DNA of 61,134 nt from SVQP01 sp045587385 (GTDB lineage Bacteria; Bacillota; Clostridia; Oscillospirales; CAG-272), in assembly GCA_045587385.1 (NCBI GenBank), contig JAZNCE010000095.1:1-61134 (forward strand). The letters are read 5' to 3'. How positions within the stretch are numbered: the first letter of the stretch is position 1; the number at the start of each line of letters is the position of its first letter. The position numbers were made by a program, and so were the translations under genes. This document shows positions 35,496 through 44,194 of the stretch, piece by piece. The notes under the pieces are model-generated. The model saw nothing but the letters and a program-made list of their open reading frames with translations. It was not told the DNA's origin and did no database searches.

Positions 35496-36475
35496 GAGCG
35501 ATATTTTTATGCAACCGCGAGAGTGAGGTGCGCCGCGTCTACCACGCGGACGCGATCACGCGCCTGCAAAGCTTGTGCGAGTTGGACGACAGAATATATG
35601 CATCGGCTGATCTTGCCGACATCCCTGCCGACACCGAGATCGTGTTTTCCACCTGGGGCATGCCGTCCTTGACCGAGGCGCAGATCAGGGCGCATCTGCC
35701 GCGCCTGCGATGCGTCTTTTACGCGGCAGGCAGCGTGCAAGCCTTTGCGCGCCCGTTCCTTGCCTTGGGCGTGCGCGTCTTTAGTGCGTGGCAAGCCAAC
35801 GCCGTGCCCGTTGCGGAATACACCTTGGCGCAAATTCTGCTTGCAAACAAAGGATTTTTTGCGCAGGCGAGAGATATGAAGATCATGCAGCCCGCCCCTC
35901 GCAGCACAGCCTACCTTGGCAACTACCGCCAAAGCGTGGGACTCATCGGTTGCGGCTCGATCGGCTCGCTTGTGGCAAAAGCCTTGCAGCAATACGACCT
36001 TGACGTGTACGTATACGACCCCTACCTTTCGGACGAGCGTGCCGCTGCGCTGGGCGTCCGGCGTTGCTCGCTTGACGAGCTGTTTGCGCGTTGCAGCGTG
36101 GTTTCCAATCACCTGCCCAATAATGCGCAGACGCGCGGCATGCTGACCTACGCGCAATTCTCAAAAATGCTTCCCTACGCCACCTTTCTCAACACCGGGC
36201 GCGGTGCGCAGGTGGTGGAGGACGATCTGGTGCGCATCCTGTCCGAGCGTCCCGATCTGACCGCGATACTCGACGTGACCGATCCCGAGCCAAGCCCTGC
36301 AGGGCATGCGTTCTACACGCTGCAAAACTGCATCCTCACCCCGCACATCGCGGGCAGTATCGGCAACGAGGTGTGGCGCATGTCGGCTTACATGGCGGAC
36401 GAATTTGCAAGATACCAAAAAGGCGAGCCCGCGCAATATGAGGTGACCGAAAGCATGCTTGCGACTATGGCGTAA
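35492..36475 (+). CDS. D-isomer-specific 2-hydroxyacid dehydrogenase family protein
   Basis: A 327-residue NAD(P)-dependent oxidoreductase. The Rossmann motif is VGLIGCGSIGSLVAKAL (about 149-165) followed by the acidic DPYLSD loop. Catalytic residues are in place: Arg in NTGRGAQVVEDDL, Glu in DVTDPEP and His in TPHIAGS. The N-terminal catalytic half has no ACT or other added domain. Coupled by ATGA overlap to the isomerase-like gene, it probably acts on the same sugar acid or keto-sugar. A strong terminator follows. Confidence 0.88.
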   Translation: MRAIFLCNRESEVRRVYHADAITRLQSLCELDDRIYASADLADIPADTEIVFSTWGMPSLTEAQIRAHLPRLRCVFYAAGSVQAFARPFLALGVRVFSAWQANAVPVAEYTLAQILLANKGFFAQARDMKIMQPAPRSTAYLGNYRQSVGLIGCGSIGSLVAKALQQYDLDVYVYDPYLSDERAAALGVRRCSLDELFARCSVVSNHLPNNAQTRGMLTYAQFSKMLPYATFLNTGRGAQVVEDDLVRILSERPDLTAILDVTDPEPSPAGHAFYTLQNCILTPHIAGSIGNEVWRMSAYMADEFARYQKGEPAQYEVTESMLATMA

Positions 36476-36486
36476 AATACACAATA

Positions 36487-36521
36487 CCCGCCCGACGGCG
36501 TACCGTCGGGCGGGCGTCTTT
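36487..36521 (+). terminator. Terminator after the dehydrogenase gene
   Basis: Stem CCCGCCCGACGG (36487-36498) with CCGTCGGGCGGG (36503-36514), CGTA loop, then CGTCTTTT. A near-copy of this hairpin stands at 41115-41142. Confidence 0.85.
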
Positions 36522-38362
36522 TATGTACCGCTTCTGTAATTCTCCGCCTGGAGATTGAACATATAGGCATACTTGCCGTTTTGTGCCATGAGCTCGTCAT
36601 GGCTGCCCGCCTCGATCAAGCATCCGCTGTCAAACATGTAAATTCTGTCCGCATGACGCGTGGTGGACAGACGGTGTGAGATAAAGATGACCGTCTTATC
36701 CTCCGCATACTCGTACAGCGCACGGTTGAGTTCATATTCGGCATTGGGATCGAGCGCAGAGGACGGCTCGTCCAGAATAATCAGATCGGCATCCTGGTAA
36801 AACGCACGTGCTATGGCAATCTTTTGCGCTTCGCCGCCCGAAAGTATGACGCCGTCATCCTCAAATTCGCGGGTCAGTTGAGTATCGATGCCCTTTTCCA
36901 GCGTGGCAAGCTTACCCGCAAACGTGCTTTTGGTCAAGGCATTCAACACGCGCTCGCGCTGCCTTTGCCCTTCCGTTCCCTCTGCAAGCTCACCGCCCAC
37001 AACATTTTCCGCAACGGTAGCGGCAAAAATGCGATAATCCTGGAACACCGCTGCCACTCTGCCGCGCAAATCTTCGAGCTCATACTCACGCAAATCGTGT
37101 CCGTTATAGGTGATACTGCCCTCGGTTGGATCATACAGACGCATAAGCAGTTTGGTCAGCGTAGTCTTGCCTGCTCCGTTGTAGCCAACGATAGCAATCT
37201 TCTCGCCTCGTCTGATCTCCATATCCACGCTCTGCAGCGCGGTCACGTCCCCCTCTTTGCCGTGATAGGCAAAGCGCAAGCCCTTGACGCAAAGCGACTC
37301 CAGCGGCTCGGTTTTCAGCGCACCACCCACAATGGTCGGCTTGATGCTGAAGAAATGAATGATCTTTTTGACAAAGATGCCGTGCTGATGATACGCCATC
37401 AAGCCCCTGCCCATTTCCTGCAAACGCCAGCCAAGACTCCAGATGGCGTTAACACCCACGGCAAAGCCGCCCAGTGTTACACCGCTTTCCGGCATCATGA
37501 GCATCTGCCAAAGCAGGATCAGCATAACGGCATAATTGGCGAAATCCAAGATCAGCAAGAACAAAAAGTCATAAAACATATACTTCTTGCCGTACTCCAC
37601 CGCGTTTTTCTGCATCGCCTTTGTCGCCTCTCGGTAATCGTCGTGCAGATTCTCGGAAATGCGCGAAATGCGCAGCTCCTTGGCATAATCCGGTGTGGTA
37701 TATACGCGCTTGATGTAATCGCGGCGGTGGCGCATAGGAGTGATCTCTTCCTCCTGCTTTTTGCTCAGCGCATTGGTGCGTCGGGAAATTAAAATACGGA
37801 ACACCCCGGAAGCAAGCAGAATACACGCCACAATGGGGCTGACGCCCGCAATGACGCCCACGCCCACAAGCATCGTTACAACGTTGGAGATCAGTCCGCC
37901 CGTACCCTCAATCAGCTGGATGACGTGCGGCCATGCACCCTGCATGGAGAAAATGAATTCGTTGAAAAACTCGGGATCGTCGTAATTGGCAAGGTCAGTC
38001 TTGGATGCATGCGCGAAGATATCACTGTACAGCTTGCGGTTGATGACCTCGCGGAAGCGCGGCAGCATGACAAGCTGATACACAGTGTGCAACGCACGCC
38101 CGATCAGTAAAATAACCATATACGCAAGGATCAGCGCGAGCAGCTTGCCAAACACCGTACCGCCTTCGATTCCGTTATACAGGTGCTCGGTATACAAAAG
38201 TCCGGCTGCAGGCAAAGCACCCATCATAATGCCGTACAGCACGTTTGTGATCACGTACCAAGGGGAGTAACGCCAGATACGCCGTAGCATCCAAAGATCC
38301 GCCTTGAGCGCACCTTTTTCACGCGGTTTGCGTTGCTTGGGTGTCTTTTTTGCTTTACTCAT
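36521..38362 (-). CDS. Heterodimeric ABC exporter subunit (membrane + ATPase), B
   Basis: The start chosen is ATG 38362 after GGAGGTGATT; 613 residues. An N-terminal six-helix exporter domain (about 25-340) is fused to an ATPase (about 365-613) with Walker A AIVGYNGAGKTTLTK, a Q-loop in AAVFQDYRIF, signature LSGGEAQKIAIARA, Walker B ADLIILDEPSSALDP and switch His in ISHRLST. It overlaps the partner gene by 4 bases, so the two probably form one heterodimer. Likely a drug, peptide or lipid exporter; substrate unknown. Confidence 0.92.
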   Translation of the reverse strand: MSKAKKTPKQRKPREKGALKADLWMLRRIWRYSPWYVITNVLYGIMMGALPAAGLLYTEHLYNGIEGGTVFGKLLALILAYMVILLIGRALHTVYQLVMLPRFREVINRKLYSDIFAHASKTDLANYDDPEFFNEFIFSMQGAWPHVIQLIEGTGGLISNVVTMLVGVGVIAGVSPIVACILLASGVFRILISRRTNALSKKQEEEITPMRHRRDYIKRVYTTPDYAKELRISRISENLHDDYREATKAMQKNAVEYGKKYMFYDFLFLLILDFANYAVMLILLWQMLMMPESGVTLGGFAVGVNAIWSLGWRLQEMGRGLMAYHQHGIFVKKIIHFFSIKPTIVGGALKTEPLESLCVKGLRFAYHGKEGDVTALQSVDMEIRRGEKIAIVGYNGAGKTTLTKLLMRLYDPTEGSITYNGHDLREYELEDLRGRVAAVFQDYRIFAATVAENVVGGELAEGTEGQRQRERVLNALTKSTFAGKLATLEKGIDTQLTREFEDDGVILSGGEAQKIAIARAFYQDADLIILDEPSSALDPNAEYELNRALYEYAEDKTVIFISHRLSTTRHADRIYMFDSGCLIEAGSHDELMAQNGKYAYMFNLQAENYRSGT

Positions 38363-40200
38363 GCAATCACCTCCCCGCTCTCCCGGTAATTCTCCGCCTG
38401 CTTGCGGAACATGTCTGCATAAATGCCGTTCTGCGCCATGAGCTGCTCGTGTGTGCCGCTCTCGGCAACTCTGCCGCCATCGATCAGATAGATCTTGTCC
38501 GCTAATACCGCGCTGGAAAGGCGGTGCGAGATAAAGATCACGCCGCAATCTGCACAGGCGTCCAGCATGGTGCGATACATTTCGTATTCCGCAATGGGAT
38601 CAAGAGCTGAGGACGGCTCATCTAAAATGACAAATCGGTTTTGCTTGGCATACACGTGCGCAATCGCCATTTTTTGTGCCTCGCCGCCCGAGAGCATAAT
38701 TCCGGCAGGGTCAAATTCTCGGGTCATGCAGGCGTCAAGCCCGCCGTTTTGACAGAGCTTTTCCCAAATGCCCGCTCTTTGCATGGCGTCAATGATATTC
38801 TCGGTATCTCCTTCGACGCGCCGCGCAAGCGTCACGTTTTCAGCGGCACTCACCGCGAACAAGTGAAAATCCTGCATAACTGCCGCAAACATATCGCGAT
38901 ATTCGCGCATGGAGAGCGCACGGATCGGCACGCCGCCATACGAAATCTCACCCTCGGCATCGTAAAGCCGCAGAAGCAGCTTGACCAACGTGGATTTTCC
39001 CGCGCCATTTGCGCCCACGATGGCAATGCGCTGCCCTGCGCCAAAGGTCATGGAAATATCCTGCAGCGTGGGCGCGGCTGCACTCTCGTATTGGAAGCTC
39101 ACGTGGCGCAGCTCAATGTCCCCACCCTTGGGCAGCGGTGTATCACCGTCCGTCAGCTTAGGCTGATATTCCAAAAACTCCCGCATGGTGTCTATATATT
39201 GGGCGTTTTTTCTGAAATTCATGAACTCCTCCAGGGAATCCAGCAGCACACCCGAAATGCGCGAGGTCGTGTTAAGCACCACAAAGCAGTCGCCATATCC
39301 CATCAGTCCCTGCACAACAGTGCGCCAAACGGCATATACCGTAGTCAATATGGTTGGAAGTATGTTTCCGAAAACGATGCAGCCGCATTCGATCACGGTC
39401 AGGAATAAGCCCTTTTGGGCATGGATGCGTCTGCAGGTCTCGGAAGCATCCTTCATATATTTGAGCAGATATCCCGGCATACGGGTCAGACGCAGCTCCT
39501 TGGCATACTCCGCCACGAAAAACACGCGGTGGGGATATCCTTTACGGCGGTCGATCTTACGGATCTCCATATCCTTGTCATGCACGCCCTTTTGATATTT
39601 CGCACGTAACGGGATGGTTACAAGCGGAATCAGCGCGAACAGCAAGAACACGGGATGCACCGACACCACCAAGCCCACACAAAGCGCCAGGTCGACCACA
39701 CACCAAAGAATGCCCGCCACATTATCCAGCACGTTCATGGCGCGGTCATCGGCTTCTCCGAGCGCCTTGACGAACTTATCGTAAAATTCGGGATTCTCAT
39801 AGCAGGCAAGCTCTACCTTGTCGGCATGCTCAAAGATCTTCAGATTGACCTGCTGCCCGACCGCATACCTGCGCTTTTCATAATACAGCTGCCAAAAGGC
39901 GTTATTGAGCAGATCGGCAGACAGCTCAAGCGCCACGAACAGTACTGCCATCCATAAAATATCGTAAAACCCCTTGCCCTCGCCGACAGCGTTCAGTGCA
40001 TATTGCAAAAGGTAGGTCGAGCCTAAAAAGTAGGTTGCGCTGACCAATGCCGCCATGCCAAGGCGCAGCGGGATCAGCCAAGGGTCAACGCTGTGGATGA
40101 TCCTTAGCATATACAGATTGTTCCGTATCACCCGTTTCATGGGCAGCTTTTCCTGCTTTGGCTTTTTTGGACTGTCCTTTTTCTTTGAGTGCTTCGCCAA
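38359..40200 (-). CDS. Heterodimeric ABC exporter subunit (membrane + ATPase), A
   Basis: The start chosen is TTG 40200, 10 nt after AAAGGAG; GTG 40209 is too close to that site, and ATG 40140 is a further option. About 613 residues: a Lys-rich N-tail, six-helix domain (about 25-330), then ATPase with Walker A AIVGANGAGKSTLVK, MQDFHLF Q-loop, LSGGEAQKMAIAHV signature, Walker B RFVILDEPSSALDP and ISHRLSS. It lies first in the operon, behind a promoter and a structured leader RNA with attenuator features, a pattern reminiscent of the bmrB-bmrCD multidrug exporter of Bacillus subtilis. Confidence 0.9.
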   Translation of the reverse strand: MAKHSKKKDSPKKPKQEKLPMKRVIRNNLYMLRIIHSVDPWLIPLRLGMAALVSATYFLGSTYLLQYALNAVGEGKGFYDILWMAVLFVALELSADLLNNAFWQLYYEKRRYAVGQQVNLKIFEHADKVELACYENPEFYDKFVKALGEADDRAMNVLDNVAGILWCVVDLALCVGLVVSVHPVFLLFALIPLVTIPLRAKYQKGVHDKDMEIRKIDRRKGYPHRVFFVAEYAKELRLTRMPGYLLKYMKDASETCRRIHAQKGLFLTVIECGCIVFGNILPTILTTVYAVWRTVVQGLMGYGDCFVVLNTTSRISGVLLDSLEEFMNFRKNAQYIDTMREFLEYQPKLTDGDTPLPKGGDIELRHVSFQYESAAAPTLQDISMTFGAGQRIAIVGANGAGKSTLVKLLLRLYDAEGEISYGGVPIRALSMREYRDMFAAVMQDFHLFAVSAAENVTLARRVEGDTENIIDAMQRAGIWEKLCQNGGLDACMTREFDPAGIMLSGGEAQKMAIAHVYAKQNRFVILDEPSSALDPIAEYEMYRTMLDACADCGVIFISHRLSSAVLADKIYLIDGGRVAESGTHEQLMAQNGIYADMFRKQAENYRESGEVIA

Positions 40201-40236
40201 GTGAATCACGCTCCTTTCACACATACTACAGCGATC

Positions 40237-40265
40237 ATTGTACCATGCGTACCTTTTCCTGTCAA
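40237..40265 (-). promoter_or_regulatory. Proximal promoter of the ABC exporter operon
   Basis: Minus strand TTGACA (40260-40265), 17-bp spacer, TACAAT (40237-40242). It starts just downstream of the leader-RNA terminator and would give expression independent of it. Confidence 0.82.
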
Positions 40266-40304
40266 GCAACCGTTGGTTTGATCGGCTAACCGATCAGGTT
40301 AGAC

Positions 40305-40470
40305 AAAAAAGGTGCGCAGCAATGCCACGCACCGAAAAACGTAGCTCTATTGCTGCGACACAATTGTTTTCAACCCCAAAGATAAGCGTACGAAAACAGA
40401 GCATACATTTTTACCGTGAAGTAAAAAGGTACACTTAGGGCTTTGAGGTTCATTATACAATTGTGTCGCA
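40305..40470 (-). ncRNA. Structured leader RNA / attenuator upstream of the ABC exporter
   Basis: A predicted RNA of about 165 nt. Its first 14 nt, TGCGACACAATTGT, pair perfectly with ACAATTGTGTCGCA (40354-40367 side), closing a domain with an inner AACCTCAAAG/CTTTGGGGTT helix and two hairpins (TTTTTAC/GTAAAAA and GTATG/CGTAC). After the closing stem comes a terminator, GGTGCG/CGCACC plus T6 (40305-40333). A competing helix GCAGCAAT/ATTGCTGC (40349-40356 with 40316-40323) overlaps both the closing stem and the terminator stem, the layout of a riboswitch or ribosome-controlled attenuator. A 27-codon frame (ATG at 40453, stop at 40370) lies inside but lacks a ribosome binding site. It could also be a stand-alone small RNA. 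Confidence 0.6.
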
Positions 40471-40475
40471 CAGTT

Positions 40476-40504
40476 ATTATAGCATGTTTTTCGCTGTTTG
40501 TAAA
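40476..40504 (-). promoter_or_regulatory. Promoter of the leader RNA
   Basis: Minus strand TTTACA (40499-40504), 17-bp spacer, TATAAT (40476-40481). Predicted start near 40469, exactly at the closing stem of the RNA. Confidence 0.75.
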
Positions 40505-40542
40505 GAGATTTCCGAAAAAAGTAAGCAGGGGCATATGGAATC

Positions 40543-41058
40543 AATGTCATTAAGTTAAGAAAAACCTACTGCAGACAAGAAAGCGGAACGGATGCGCGCC
40601 AAAAAGCCGTCCCCTCGGGGTTAGAGAGGCACAAACGATTGAGTATCGTTTGTGCTGAACGGTGGAGCCAAAGCAACGAGGAGCAGGAGCGAGGGTATCG
40701 AGCGACACACGACGAGTATGCGACGCGAGTGGGCAAGAGGAAGGGGCTCCCGTAGCGTAGCGTCACGGGAGGAAGGGGTCGACTATTCAACGCGGGAAAC
40801 CGTCATTTTGTCAATTATGTATGCGATTTGTACGAAACAAAACGTTCCAAATCTGATACGCTACCCCTTCCTCCCACTGCGCTGCGCTTGTGGGATCCCA
40901 CCTTCTCGCTGCGGCTCGGTCACACTCGCGTTCTGACATGCCACAGGCATGTCATTCATTACGCTCGTGCCGCTTCGCTACCCCGAGGGGACGGCTTTTT
41001 GACGCGTACCCGCATTGTTTGGATGCCCGCTATGAGTTTTCCTTAACTTAACGACATT
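40543..41058. repeat. 516-bp interspersed element with terminal inverted repeats, non-coding
   Basis: The left end AATGTCATTAAGTTAAGAAA and the right end (reverse complement AATGTCGTTAAGTTAAGGAA) form inverted repeats that extend, less perfectly, through CAAAAAGCCGTCCCCTCGGGG on both sides. Flanks GCATATGGAAT and GCATACGGAAT may be an imperfect target duplication. No transposase or other credible gene is inside. A relative of the right end starts at 60686, and internal pieces recur at 14314-14500. Confidence 0.7.
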
Positions 41059-41114
41059 GCATACGGAATGCTCCCCTACGGATCGTGTGCAGTAACACCG
41101 ATCCATACACAACA

Positions 41115-41142
41115 CCCACCCGACGGCAAGCCGTCGGGCGGG
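41115..41142 (-). terminator. GC-rich hairpin after the 1006-residue lipoprotein gene
   Basis: CCCACCCGACGGC (41115-41127) pairs with GCCGTCGGGCGGG (41130-41142). It resembles the 36487 terminator, but its better T-run faces the plus strand, so termination of the minus-strand operon is only likely. Confidence 0.55.
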
Positions 41143-41162
41143 TTTATGATTGTTATAGGTTT

Positions 41163-44100
41163 TTACATCAACGCTCTGTACAAGGTTGTCAGCACGTCGC
41201 CGTCCTCGATGGCGGTGGTGGAGATAACCACCAAGCCCTCGGCGGTGATGGTGATCGCCTTGCCTGCCGCCGCGATAACCTCGGCGGGCATGACGTAGGT
41301 AATGCCGTAGTGATCATAGGTGGTAAGACCCTCGCAGGACACACCGATGACCTCTTCCACAAAGGTCTTGGGAAGATAGAGCTCGTTGCCTCTGCCCATC
41401 AGGGTCGCCTTGGTGCTGGAAGCATCCAATCTGACCTGCTTGCCGCCTGCAAACGCGTAGTACGAGCCCGCCTTGAGCACGATCATGTCGTCCGTCAGGC
41501 ACTCGGGCGTCTTGACCTCGGTCGGCACCGTGGTATAGCGGTAATTGAAGCGGTCGTTGGGCGCGGTATCGCCCTGATCCAAGAAGTGCATGATATTGCC
41601 GTCGACAACGGAATTATCCGCCCACTTGAAATCAAAGGTATCGCCAAGGCCCATGACCGAGCGCGCTACTTTGATCTGCAAGAACTTGCCGCGCAGGTTA
41701 TATTCACCCTGCCCGACCGTTTCAAGCTCCCAGGTATCCTTGCCCACGAACTTTTCTACGGAAACCATCTTGCCGTCGCGGCTGCGGTTGATAAGGTAAT
41801 CATAGCCGTACCAGCCGGTTTCACCGTTGCAGTCCGCATCGATAAAGAGGTTCATCCAATTCGTGCCCTCTGCCGCGGTAATATCCGCTGCACACTCTGC
41901 AAAGAAATACAGATTTTCCGCATCGGACGATACCTTGGCGGTGACGAAATCGTTTCTGCCCGAGGTGTTGATATAGCGGAAGTCACCCACGTAAGAGAAG
42001 TGGTCGCGGTGCGCGGTGTCACCCCGGTAGTCGCGGTACTCGGGGCCGACGATGTTCCATTGTCCCACGTCGCCCTCAATGTCGATCGCCCATTGCTCAA
42101 ATGCAGCCTCCTGCGCACGAGAACCCTTGTACTGACGGATATTCTGCACCATCTGATAGAAATAGTTATCGTTGAAGCCACCCGTCATGGGCTCGATGTC
42201 ACGGGAATACTCGGTGTTGAAGGCGTCCACGTAGTACCACTGGTACTTGGGGTTCTTTTCGTCTACCTTATACTCGTTGCAAATGGTCTGTCCCTGCGCG
42301 GGATTGCCCGCGCCGCCGCCCCATCTGCCTGCCCACCATTCGTTCCAGCCCGTGATCATGACCAGCGGCGGGTCGATCTCCTTGGCATAGTCAAAGTGTT
42401 CCTGGAATGCAAGTCCCAGACCCGAGGTGGTGTTCATGAGTGCGTATCCAAAGTCCCAATCGCCCTCGTAGGCGGGAATGCCGTTCTTTTTGGTATAGCT
42501 TCGACCTCCGTTGGTGCCTGCGCTGCCGTTTGCCCAGAAGCCGCACATGACGATCATCTGCTCCACCTCACCGAAAGGAGAAAGTCCGGGAGATTGCGGA
42601 TACATATCCGCCCATGCCCATCTGCCCTTGCCGTCCTTGGTGGTATACCAGCTATCCGAGGTGAACGCCCAGCTCTGGCGTGCGGTGAAGAAATCCACCA
42701 TTTCATCGGGCAGCGAACGCTTTAAGATATCGGGGAAGAAGATCAGCGGCTTGCCTTCCCACATAAACCACATATCCGCATACTTGCCCGTGGAATAGTA
42801 ATTATTCCAAAGGAAATTCAAAGAGGATGCCGCCAAAGACTCTGTATTACCGCAATGGAAGCAGATCTGCGGCACGTTATACCCTTCGGTACGCATCTCG
42901 CTCCATACGCGCAACAGCGTTTCCAGATTATGCTCGTAAATGATGCCGTTTGTCGCGTCCACGTAAATGAAATCCACGCCCGCCTCGGCAAGCATATAGC
43001 CGTGCTTGCGGATGACCCACTCGTCATCCGAGTTGTAGTAACCGAAATACGGCTGCGCCCAATAGTGCGCAAAGCCAAGGGGTCCCTGCGGAACAAGATC
43101 CCACACGGCATCCACACCGCCCTCCAAATACGCGGCGGTATGGTCGTAGAGAGTGTGCTGCCCCTGCTCGGTGGCATTATGCCACATAAAGTAGAAAATA
43201 CCCACCTTTTTGTCGCTCGGTGCAGCGGTGTCACCGCCCACGGGCATGGTGCGTCCGACGTCATCGGTTGCCACCCACGTATCGGCAAACACGTCGCGGG
43301 AATTGAGCATATCCACGGGCTCGGTGGTCGATACCGTCGACTGTCCCGATACCTTCATATTACTGATCTTGACTGCTTTTTCCATATGATGCGTCCAAAT
43401 GCGCGCGTATCCGGTTCTGGGCACCGGCTCGTCAAGCGGCTCGGTGATATCGGGTGCGTCGCTTCCCTCCAAATATAATTCCAGCTTATCGTCGCTGATC
43501 ACAAGCTTTGCCAGCGGCGTCTTGGTGCCGTTATCGCTGTAGAAGAACGAGATGACGTTGGAAACGGGGTCATCCTCCACGATCAGCGAAACACCCTTGG
43601 AAAAGTCCACGGGGCACTGCACCATGGTGCAGTTCGGCCAGCTGCCCGTGCGCAGACCGATTTTTTGGTCCTTCATCAGGATCCACACGCGCGCGGATTC
43701 ATGGTTGGGCGCGCTGCCCGTACCCGACAGACGCAAGCCAAGATATGCGGTATCGTAATCCGCCTCCTCGGGTGCGGTGGAGAGCAGCTTGAACTCATAC
43801 TTGGCAACCACGTTCTCGTTGAACTTGACGCCGATATTGAAGTTGGCAACCGTATTGGCGTTGAGAGTCACGATATCGCCCTTGGCTCTGCCCTCGCCGA
43901 CGGTAAACACCATGCTGCCGTCCGTTGCGGAATACTCGTATTCCTCCGAGACCACCTTTTCGATCTCGGTCACGCTCTGCTTTTCAAAGCTCAGATCGGT
44001 CGTATTCGAAAAAGGACCCTTCTGCGGCTTGTTGCGGTCGACCTGCTCCTCGGTCGGGGCGCCCGTTCCCTGCTCGCTGCTGTCCTCACCGCTCTGCTCG

Positions 44101-44180
44101 TTCCCTTTGCAGGCAAAGCAGCCAAGCAGCATGGAAACGCATAAAAGACACAGCAAAAAATTCTTTATCGTTTTTGACAT
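41163..44180 (-). CDS. Large lipoprotein with glycosidase-like core and CBM9-like domain
   Basis: The start chosen is ATG 44180 after GGGAGG; about 1005 residues. It is a lipoprotein with signal MSKTIKNFLLCLLCVSMLLGC (lipobox L-L-G-Cys21) and an acidic linker. Residues about 60-285 look like a beta-sandwich (concanavalin-like) domain. Residues about 320-690 resemble a GH99/GH71-like TIM barrel (VGIFYFMWHNATEQGQHTLY, AGVDFIYVDAT, VMITGWNEWWAGRW). Residues about 760-890 resemble a CBM9/DOMON fold (DAENLYFFAECAADIT, MNLFIDADCNGETGWYGYDY). The C-terminus resembles a copper-amine-oxidase N-like repeat domain (YLPKTFVEEV). Probably binds or cleaves extracellular glycan. It is second in an operon with an NlpC-like lipoprotein. 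Confidence 0.68.
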   Translation of the reverse strand: MSKTIKNFLLCLLCVSMLLGCFACKGNEQSGEDSSEQGTGAPTEEQVDRNKPQKGPFSNTTDLSFEKQSVTEIEKVVSEEYEYSATDGSMVFTVGEGRAKGDIVTLNANTVANFNIGVKFNENVVAKYEFKLLSTAPEEADYDTAYLGLRLSGTGSAPNHESARVWILMKDQKIGLRTGSWPNCTMVQCPVDFSKGVSLIVEDDPVSNVISFFYSDNGTKTPLAKLVISDDKLELYLEGSDAPDITEPLDEPVPRTGYARIWTHHMEKAVKISNMKVSGQSTVSTTEPVDMLNSRDVFADTWVATDDVGRTMPVGGDTAAPSDKKVGIFYFMWHNATEQGQHTLYDHTAAYLEGGVDAVWDLVPQGPLGFAHYWAQPYFGYYNSDDEWVIRKHGYMLAEAGVDFIYVDATNGIIYEHNLETLLRVWSEMRTEGYNVPQICFHCGNTESLAASSLNFLWNNYYSTGKYADMWFMWEGKPLIFFPDILKRSLPDEMVDFFTARQSWAFTSDSWYTTKDGKGRWAWADMYPQSPGLSPFGEVEQMIVMCGFWANGSAGTNGGRSYTKKNGIPAYEGDWDFGYALMNTTSGLGLAFQEHFDYAKEIDPPLVMITGWNEWWAGRWGGGAGNPAQGQTICNEYKVDEKNPKYQWYYVDAFNTEYSRDIEPMTGGFNDNYFYQMVQNIRQYKGSRAQEAAFEQWAIDIEGDVGQWNIVGPEYRDYRGDTAHRDHFSYVGDFRYINTSGRNDFVTAKVSSDAENLYFFAECAADITAAEGTNWMNLFIDADCNGETGWYGYDYLINRSRDGKMVSVEKFVGKDTWELETVGQGEYNLRGKFLQIKVARSVMGLGDTFDFKWADNSVVDGNIMHFLDQGDTAPNDRFNYRYTTVPTEVKTPECLTDDMIVLKAGSYYAFAGGKQVRLDASSTKATLMGRGNELYLPKTFVEEVIGVSCEGLTTYDHYGITYVMPAEVIAAAGKAITITAEGLVVISTTAIEDGDVLTTLYRALM

Positions 44181-44194
44181 GATCCTACCTCCCA

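Noticed and set aside
40370..40453. 27-codon leader peptide as a confident gene
   Set aside because: The frame is intact, but no ribosome binding site fits in the 16-nt predicted leader and its start lies beside the closing stem. Kept only as part of the attenuator hypothesis.
40354..40470. 117-bp MITE with TGCGACACAATTGT ends
   Set aside because: At first it looked like a mobile element, but a promoter ends exactly at one arm and a terminator/antiterminator follows the other, which fits a structured RNA better. No second copy is visible.
40305..40470. 6S RNA
   Set aside because: Length and paired ends are similar, but the RNA branches into two hairpins instead of a rod with one central bubble, and it precedes a terminator/antiterminator.
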